Part shown: piece after piece, positions 1 to 5,747 of the stretch
Layout of the letters: each line of letters opens with the position of its first letter
Position numbering within the stretch: position 1 is the first letter of the stretch
Assembly: GCA_934167225.1 (NCBI GenBank)
Contig: CAKPLD010000029.1
Span: forward strand, 1-13,927
Source: an uncultured Clostridia bacterium
Lineage (GTDB): Bacteria; Bacillota; Clostridia; TANB77; CAG-508
Reading direction: 5' to 3'
Length of the DNA: 13,927 bases
Translations under genes and position numbers: made by a program
Notes under the pieces: model-generated
Told to the model about the DNA's origin: nothing
The model's database searches: none
What the model saw: the letters and a program-made list of their open reading frames with translations, nothing else

Positions 1-9
1 GCAATTTAC

Positions 10-62
10 GCACCTGACTTAGTTGATATGACTAGGTTACAGGTGCATATTTCCATTTTTTT
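10..62 (+). terminator. Hairpin followed by a T-run, possible terminator
   Basis: GCACCTG (10-16) pairs with CAGGTGC (40-46). Inside it a second six-pair stem forms between 18-23 and 31-36, with one G-T pair, leaving a 7-base loop. Seven T residues follow at 56-62. On the plus strand this resembles a Rho-independent terminator for a gene lying left of the window, but the gap of about 9 bases between stem and T-run is long. It lies beyond the 3' end of the minus-strand M50 gene, and on that strand no T-run follows the stem. Weak call. Confidence 0.3.
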
Positions 63-112
63 ACTGTCAAACTTAGGTTATAACATAGATATATTTTTTT
101 GTATATATTTTT

Positions 113-760
113 TTACAATTTTTCTAATGCTTCATATAGTTTCATTTTCATTTTACTTACTTTGTTTTCTTTTAATGTAATGTACCATAAATATGCTAAT
201 ATTACTAGTATTAACCAATTTTTCCAATAGTATATTAGTATACTTGTTAAAAATGTGATAATAAATAATATTAGATTTGATATTCTATTTACATATATTA
301 TGGCTTTTTTTCTATTTAATTTTAAACATATAATTGATTTTAAAATTCTTCCCCCATCTAAAGGGTAAATTGGTAATAAATTAAATAATGCTATTAAACA
401 GTTTGCATAAATTATATTGTATGTAATATTGTTTTGGATATTTATTAATTTTATAATAATTATTACTAATATGTTTGTAATTGGTCCTGCTAATGCTACT
501 ATAATTTTTTTCACTTCTAATAAATTTGAATTTAATATTTTTTGGTTATAATCATTTTCTTTTAAGGAAAATTCAACTGAAAATCCCGCTGGCATAATTG
601 CCATTTTTTTTACTTTCATTTTTAACATTATTCCTGCAAATAAATGCCCTAGTTCATGCAATAATGCAAATAACATCATTATCCAATATATATTTATTTG
701 TTTTGTTACATATAATAATATTAAAAATATAAATATTTTTAAATCTATCTTAAAAACCAT
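113..760 (-). CDS. spoIVFB: M50 site-2 protease, SpoIVFB-like
   Basis: A 215-residue intramembrane zinc metalloprotease. The HELGH motif is at residues 35-39 (H35 and H39 as zinc ligands, E36 catalytic). The third ligand is probably D135 in the PLDGGR motif (133-138), preceded by the usual hydrophobic FNLLP segment. Four to five hydrophobic segments can be seen (about 8-34, 86-106, 116-132, 160-178 and 181-194). In Bacillus, SpoIVFB cuts pro-sigma-K in the mother-cell membrane around the forespore. The specific assignment here rests on size and on the upstream M23 gene, which sits where spoIVFA sits. The ATG at 760 lies only 3 bp after the restored stop of that gene, so translational coupling is likely. 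The protease family is certain; the sporulation role is inferred. Confidence 0.78.
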   Translation of the reverse strand: MVFKIDLKIFIFLILLYVTKQINIYWIMMLFALLHELGHLFAGIMLKMKVKKMAIMPAGFSVEFSLKENDYNQKILNSNLLEVKKIIVALAGPITNILVIIIIKLINIQNNITYNIIYANCLIALFNLLPIYPLDGGRILKSIICLKLNRKKAIIYVNRISNLILFIITFLTSILIYYWKNWLILVILAYLWYITLKENKVSKMKMKLYEALEKL

Positions 761-763
761 TTT

Positions 764-1706
764 TCATATATCTAGAATTAGTTGTGGGTCTACTAATCTA
801 TCCTCTCTTCTTATTTCAAAATGCAAATGTGGCCCGCGTTGAATTTCCCGTTGACCCTACTTCTGCTATTTCTTGCCCCTGAGAAACATTTTCTCCTTCT
901 TTTAAATACAATTTGCTACAATGAGCATATATTATTATTAAGTCGTCTGTTTGTATTTTGTAATGCTTGCCATAATCTCCTTCTGACGAGGCTAACACAA
1001 CCTTTCCTTCTGTTGCAGATTTTATTATTGTCCCAGTTTTTGCCGCTATGTCTACTCCTGTATGATATTTTGGAACAGTTGATGTTGTTGGTGTTCGCCA
1101 TCCAAATGTTGAGCTTATTGTTCCCTCTATTGGTTTTATGAATGTGGTTGTGTTTTTTATTTTTTCTACATCTTTTTGTTCTTGTGTTTTCTCATTTTCG
1201 GCTGTTTCTTCCACCGCTCCTCCTATATTTTCGTCATTTGAGGTTTGTTGTTCTTCTTTTTGGTCATTATTTTGACTTGTTTCTTGTTCTACTTTATGTT
1301 CGCCGTTTTGACTTTCTCCTTGACCTTCTTTTGGCTGTTCTTCTGTTGTTTCTCCTTGATTTGCTTTGTCTTTTTGGTTTGTTTGATTTTTTTCGTTTAT
1401 TTGATTTATACAGCTTTGTATCTGTTGTTTTGTCCAGTTGTATGCTTTTTTGGTTGTTTCATTTTGCTCGGCTTTTTGCTCTATTTGTGATAAAAATTCT
1501 GGTGATGTTAGGTATTCTTTGTTTGATACTGCGTAGAATATTCCGTATATTAGTATACATATGATTATTTGCTTTGTCATTCTTTTTGCAAGGCTTGGGC
1601 CTTTTTGTTTTTTTGTTTCTGGATATATGTATTTGTTCCCGTTTCTTCTGTTGTATATTTCTTCTGCTCTCCTTATCTTTTCTTCTACTGTTATTGTTTT
1701 TTCCAT
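764..1706 (-). CDS. spoIVFA: Membrane-anchored M23/LytM protein, SpoIVFA-like, frameshifted near its 3' end
   Basis: The N-terminal cytoplasmic part (1-43) is followed by one membrane segment (about 44-62), a long low-complexity linker rich in Q, E, N and K (about 104-185), and an M23 (LytM) domain from about 188. Visible M23 residues are H215 and D219 in YHTGVDIA and H262 in YAHCS. As read, the frame runs into TGA at 816 and ends in GNSTRATFAF. Removing one base at about 836 restores the expected GPHLHFEI followed by RREDRLVDPQLILDI and a TGA at 764, giving 313 residues and a 3 bp gap to the M50 gene. The gene is therefore either a real frameshift mutant or a sequence error. GGTGA lies 6 bp before the ATG, and a CATATAAAT box at 1742-1750 loosely resembles a sigma-E -10 element. 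The spoIVFA name rests mainly on the pairing with the M50 gene. Confidence 0.65.
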
Positions 1707-1802
1707 ATTGATTCACCGCTTCCTTTGTCTTTTTCTGTTTAATTTATATGTTGGTGGGGGGAAGTTTAGTACAGGTGATTGGGGAATGTTTATTTTAATA
1801 AA

Positions 1803-1832
1803 ATTTATATTCTAAGATATTTAAATTAATAA
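1803..1832 (-). repeat. Degenerate leader-distal CRISPR repeat
   Basis: This copy matches the consensus at 26 of 30 positions, differing at plus-strand positions 1, 6, 14 and 30. It is followed by a normal 38-base spacer and then perfect repeats. Decay of the oldest repeat is common and fixes the orientation of the array. In RNA sense, position 1 of the plus strand is the last handle base, so this unit has an altered handle. Confidence 0.85.
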
Positions 1833-3751
1833 TGAAAAAGAAAAGAAAGAGTTTACTATTGACGAAATTAGTTTACATTCTAATATATTTAAATTAATAC
1901 TGTAACATATAAAGTATTAACAGAAGCAGTTATACGTTTACATTCTAATATATTTAAATTAATACTTTTGATTTATGAACGCAGTGCATATTAAGTTTCA
2001 AGTTTACATTCTAATATATTTAAATTAATACAGATGAAGGAGTACCTGTAACAATATGCCACGATTGTTTACATTCTAATATATTTAAATTAATACACAG
2101 TTGTTGTAGTTGATACTGGAATACTTTGATTTAGTTTACATTCTAATATATTTAAATTAATACATAGGAAGAAGAAAAAGGATATAAAGGTTACAATAGT
2201 TTACATTCTAATATATTTAAATTAATACATTCTGATTTCAGAGTAGCAATAGAGTGTGATAAAAGTTTACATTCTAATATATTTAAATTAATACTATATC
2301 CTTTGATTGCATCTTTTATTTCAGGATTAGTTTACATTCTAATATATTTAAATTAATACAATTTTGGAGAAAAATATGGACCAATCAATTCCAGTTTACA
2401 TTCTAATATATTTAAATTAATACAGTATTCAATTAAAACAAGATAATTTATTGAAAAGTTTACATTCTAATATATTTAAATTAATACTTAATGTATCGTT
2501 GTCTGCAGCATATATTACAATGGTTTACATTCTAATATATTTAAATTAATACTTGTACTAATTTTTCTTCTTGCTCATTATTTAACAGTTTACATTCTAA
2601 TATATTTAAATTAATACGCATCTTTTATCTCTGGATTATAGTTGTATCTTTGTTGGTTTACATTCTAATATATTTAAATTAATACATTGTATCACTTCCT
2701 TCTCTTGTCATAAATTGTTTGTTTACATTCTAATATATTTAAATTAATACTTGTATATAAATTGTCCAAATACGTTTTTCCACATCTTCGTTTACATTCT
2801 AATATATTTAAATTAATACAAGCCGAAGATGAATTAGAAAGACATAAACAAAAAAGTTTACATTCTAATATATTTAAATTAATACCCGCTCATAAAAATA
2901 TGATGTCCTTCTTTTATTCTATGTTTACATTCTAATATATTTAAATTAATACACATACAGTTCAATGGGATATACTTACAGAGATGTCTGTTTACATTCT
3001 AATATATTTAAATTAATACGAAAACATTCATACAGATAGACCAGAGACAAGCGAAAGTTTACATTCTAATATATTTAAATTAATACGATACATTTAATCA
3101 AGTAGCTTTTAAAGTATTAACTTCGTTTACATTCTAATATATTTAAATTAATACAAATGTTTTTCCTTCTATATCGCCGTGGTCGTTATTAGTTTACATT
3201 CTAATATATTTAAATTAATACCTTATATTCAGACATCAATGATGTTATGACAAAAGTCGGTTTACATTCTAATATATTTAAATTAATACCATTATGCTAA
3301 TGCAATTGATAATATGAAAGCGGGTTTACATTCTAATATATTTAAATTAATACTCCTGCCGATTTTCTTTTATCTCTGCAACAATTACTTAGTTTACATT
3401 CTAATATATTTAAATTAATACCATCATTCCTCCGATTGTGTTATTTCTATTTCAACTCTGTTTACATTCTAATATATTTAAATTAATACCCCATACTTGG
3501 TTCTTTTCCTTTTGAATATACTAGTTTACATTCTAATATATTTAAATTAATACTATATCGGACATTTTGAAGATACGTCTTGGGTAAAGTTTACATTCTA
3601 ATATATTTAAATTAATACAATCATTTTTTGTATAAGTTGATTATCTGACATTTCTGTTTACATTCTAATATATTTAAATTAATACTAATAACGGTTTAAA
3701 TTCTTCATGTTTTAATTCTTCGTTTACATTCTAATATATTTAAATTAATAC
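1803..3751 (-). CRISPR. Type I-B CRISPR array, 30 repeats and 29 spacers
   Basis: The 30-bp repeat begins GTTTACATTC and ends AAATTAATAC on the plus strand. Twenty-nine copies (starts 1871, 1936, 2002, 2067, 2134 and so on to 3722) look identical; the copy at 1803 is degenerate. Spacers are 34 to 39 bases long. The leader and cas2 lie on the high-coordinate side and the decayed repeat on the low side, so the array is transcribed on the minus strand. In RNA sense the repeat then ends GAATGTAAAC, so Cas6 cleavage would leave an 8-base handle ATGTAAAC, in keeping with type I-B repeats ending in AAAC. The newest spacer is 3686-3721 and the oldest 1833-1870. Nearly all spacers can be translated without a stop in one frame, about half on each strand, as expected for captured phage or plasmid coding DNA. 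Confidence 0.98.
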
Positions 3752-3937
3752 AGGATCCTATTTAACCCATAAAATAACTATATCATATCCCTTCATTCTG
3801 TCTATCTACTCTCATAATAACATAAAAATCATCACAAGTCCACATTATTTTTCAGAATCTTTTATATATTGCCATTATTCAGTCTCTGTCGCTCTCCACG
3901 TATTTTAACATTATTTCAAGTCGACAGATTTTCAAAT
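3752..3937 (-). other. CRISPR leader
   Basis: This is a 186-bp AT-rich non-coding stretch between the cas2 stop and the first repeat. Its position next to the adaptation genes and at the end with perfect repeats makes it the leader, where Cas1-Cas2 inserts new spacers and where pre-crRNA transcription may start. A 7-bp inverted repeat, TCTGTCG at 3885-3891 and CGACAGA at 3922-3928, encloses 30 bases. No ORF or Rho-independent terminator was seen after cas2, so cas read-through could also supply the array. Confidence 0.8.
3814..3842 (-). promoter_or_regulatory. Putative pre-crRNA promoter in the leader
   Basis: On the minus strand TGGACT (-35, 3837-3842; 4 of 6 to TTGACA) is followed after exactly 17 bp by TATTAT (-10, 3814-3819; 5 of 6 to TATAAT). 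Transcription would start near 3807, about 55 bases before the first repeat. AT-rich DNA yields chance matches, so this is a moderate prediction. Confidence 0.42.
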
Positions 3938-4222
3938 TTACAAAAAATTATCTGTTTTATCATCTTCAATCATACCAAGAAACTCTTTTTCCATCCAGCG
4001 TCTGCTTCTACTTTTGAACAAAATCACACTATCCTTACTTTCTCTAATATATCTATCTAATTCGGCTTTCAATTTAATAGCCTGCGATTCTAATAATTCT
4101 CCTTCAAAAACAGAATTTTGAATATGTACAAGATACTTTTTACATGTCTTAAAAACATTCCTCAATACTTTTTGTCCTTCTTTATCTTCTAAATTTATAT
4201 CATAAACCAAAATAACATACAT
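3938..4222 (-). CDS. cas2: CRISPR-associated endoribonuclease-fold protein Cas2
   Basis: A 94-residue protein starting MYVILVYDI, the standard ferredoxin-like first strand of Cas2 with conserved D8. It forms the central dimer of the Cas1-Cas2 spacer integrase. The frame stays open 14 codons further upstream, to an ATG at 4264, but that would put a 41-bp overlap with cas1 and a non-family extension (MKMKNMKDLKCGGS) ahead of the first strand. The ATG at 4222 lies one base after the cas1 stop, with a GGTGG sequence just upstream, and gives the family length. It is the last gene of the cas operon and is followed directly by the leader. Confidence 0.95.
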   Translation of the reverse strand: MYVILVYDINLEDKEGQKVLRNVFKTCKKYLVHIQNSVFEGELLESQAIKLKAELDRYIRESKDSVILFKSRSRRWMEKEFLGMIEDDKTDNFL

Positions 4223-4223
4223 A

Positions 4224-5216
4224 CTACCACCACATTTTAAATCCTTCATATTCTTCATCTTCAAGCAAATGTTTAATTAATTTATATACTTCTAATCGCA
4301 TTAAATACTCATAACTCACTTCTCTATCCAATTTTTTATGCTTAATTTTAGTTTGTAATCTTAAATCAATTTCTCTTGTTATATTTTTTCGTGCATTGTC
4401 TTTTATATAAGTAAAATTAAGGTCTTCTTCAAAATCCCTTTCGGTTATTTGCCTTTTATTTAACATAGAAAAAATCAATCTATCTGCTATAATTGGTTTG
4501 AAAATTTCAGCAATATCTAAACACAATGAGAATCTTCTTTCAGATGGTTCATGTAAATAGCTTATAGTAGGATTTAATTGTGTCTTATAGATTTCACTTA
4601 AAACTCTTGTATATATAATAGTATTGATATATGAAATCAATGAATTTATTGCATTATCTGGAGGATTTTTTACTCTTTTTTCAAATGCTATATCTTGGTT
4701 AATTATAATATTCCATGAATCATAATAAACTTTTCTAATATTTCCTTCTATCCCCATTAATTCTGGCACATCTTTACACAATTTTATTTGTTTTCTAAAA
4801 AAATCTATCTCTTTCATATATTCTTTTAAATCTTTGCCCCTATTATTATAATAAGTTAAATTTCTATAAATATTATATGATGCCGCCTCTATAAAGGCTT
4901 TTGCAATATTTAATCTTTTTTCTTTATCGTTATAATGCTCAACTTGTTTTATTAATAATTTTCCAGATACAAGAGATTCTTTTGGATAATATGTTCCTGT
5001 ATAAAATCCATAATAATTAAAAAAGTGTATATTTATTCCAAACTGTGATAAAAAGTTCAATAAATTTGTATTAAAATCAAATTCTGTCATAACATATATA
5101 TCATCGACTCTTTCAACAGGTATACTTTTCTTGGTATTATCTTTATATACTATTTCCAGTGTATTGTCTTTTCTTTGGAGCCTCCCACTTTTGTATAAAT
5201 AATATGATTGTTTCAT
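4224..5216 (-). CDS. cas1: CRISPR-associated integrase Cas1 (type I-B)
   Basis: A 330-residue Cas1 of normal length. The N-terminal beta domain (about 1-80) precedes the helical catalytic domain. The likely metal ligands are visible: E157 in MGIEGNIR, H222 in YLHEP, and the D234/E237 pair in LDIAEIFKPIIADR. It catalyses insertion of prespacers at the leader-repeat junction together with Cas2, and here probably Cas4. The ATG at 5216 has only a distant AAAGGA upstream, and an earlier ATG in another frame stops at once. It lies 29 bp after cas4 and 1 bp before cas2 in the same operon. No key residue is missing, so it is presumably active. Confidence 0.97.
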   Translation of the reverse strand: MKQSYYLYKSGRLQRKDNTLEIVYKDNTKKSIPVERVDDIYVMTEFDFNTNLLNFLSQFGINIHFFNYYGFYTGTYYPKESLVSGKLLIKQVEHYNDKEKRLNIAKAFIEAASYNIYRNLTYYNNRGKDLKEYMKEIDFFRKQIKLCKDVPELMGIEGNIRKVYYDSWNIIINQDIAFEKRVKNPPDNAINSLISYINTIIYTRVLSEIYKTQLNPTISYLHEPSERRFSLCLDIAEIFKPIIADRLIFSMLNKRQITERDFEEDLNFTYIKDNARKNITREIDLRLQTKIKHKKLDREVSYEYLMRLEVYKLIKHLLEDEEYEGFKMWW

Positions 5217-5245
5217 TTTTCAATACATTTCCTTTCGATATATTT

Positions 5246-5734
5246 TTATACATAACATAAATCATAATAAGAACATTTTTTGCAAATTTTTGAATCTATT
5301 ACTTTAGGAGGCTTGTCCTGCTTTACGATATTTTGTATATTTTCAACCACATTTTTTAGTAAATTCCTATCTTCATCTTCTAAAACAATTTTCTTCGTTT
5401 CTCTTAGTAATGGAAAATCCATTTCCGCATTGATATTTTTTATTCCCTTTTGTTCCAAATAATATATATAATATTTTAATTGCCAAATTCCAGCTTCTTC
5501 AAGTGATTTTGATTTTTTTATTTCATGTAAAACTGCTTCTTTTCCCACAAAGTCTATATTTATAGTATTATCTATAAGAATATTCTTTTTTTCCCTTTGA
5601 TAGGTTGTCTCATCTATTATTTTTCCAATTTGCACAAGTTCACTATCTTGTGCAGTATTAATTTGGTTAGAAAAATACCATAATCTTCTCTCGCATATAA
5701 AATAATAATATATCATAACCCCAGTAACATTCAT
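5246..5734 (-). CDS. cas4: CRISPR-associated exonuclease Cas4
   Basis: A 162-residue RecB-family nuclease with an Fe-S cluster. Cluster cysteines are C14 (near the N-terminus) and C151, C154 and C160 (CKKCSYYDLC at the C-terminus), the usual one-plus-three pattern. RecB motifs are D61 in IDFVG, E71 and K73 in HEIKK, and Q85 with Y89 in the QLKYY motif. Cas4 trims prespacers and helps select those with a correct PAM and orientation during adaptation. AGGAGG lies 6 bp before the ATG. The gene begins 13 bp after the cas5-cas3 stop and precedes cas1, as in many type I-B loci. Confidence 0.95.
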   Translation of the reverse strand: MNVTGVMIYYYFICERRLWYFSNQINTAQDSELVQIGKIIDETTYQREKKNILIDNTINIDFVGKEAVLHEIKKSKSLEEAGIWQLKYYIYYLEQKGIKNINAEMDFPLLRETKKIVLEDEDRNLLKNVVENIQNIVKQDKPPKVIDSKICKKCSYYDLCYV

Positions 5735-5747
5735 TAAATTCCTCCTA

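Noticed and set aside
10..46. A tRNA or other structured RNA at the left edge.
   Set aside because: There is no cloverleaf or conserved tRNA loop sequence; the stem fits a terminator or chance better.
821..1815. Several plus-strand and alternative-frame ORFs across the spoIVFA-like gene.
   Set aside because: They are Leu/Phe/Cys-rich antisense readings of the low-complexity Q/E/N linker, without ribosome sites or recognisable domains.
3869..4060. A 63-codon plus-strand ORF overlapping the leader and cas2.
   Set aside because: Antisense to cas2 and the leader, no ribosome binding site, no family resemblance.
4223..4264. The longer cas2 start at 4264 giving 108 residues.
   Set aside because: It overlaps cas1 by 41 bp and adds 14 residues before the conserved first strand; the ATG at 4222 fits the family length and follows the cas1 stop directly.
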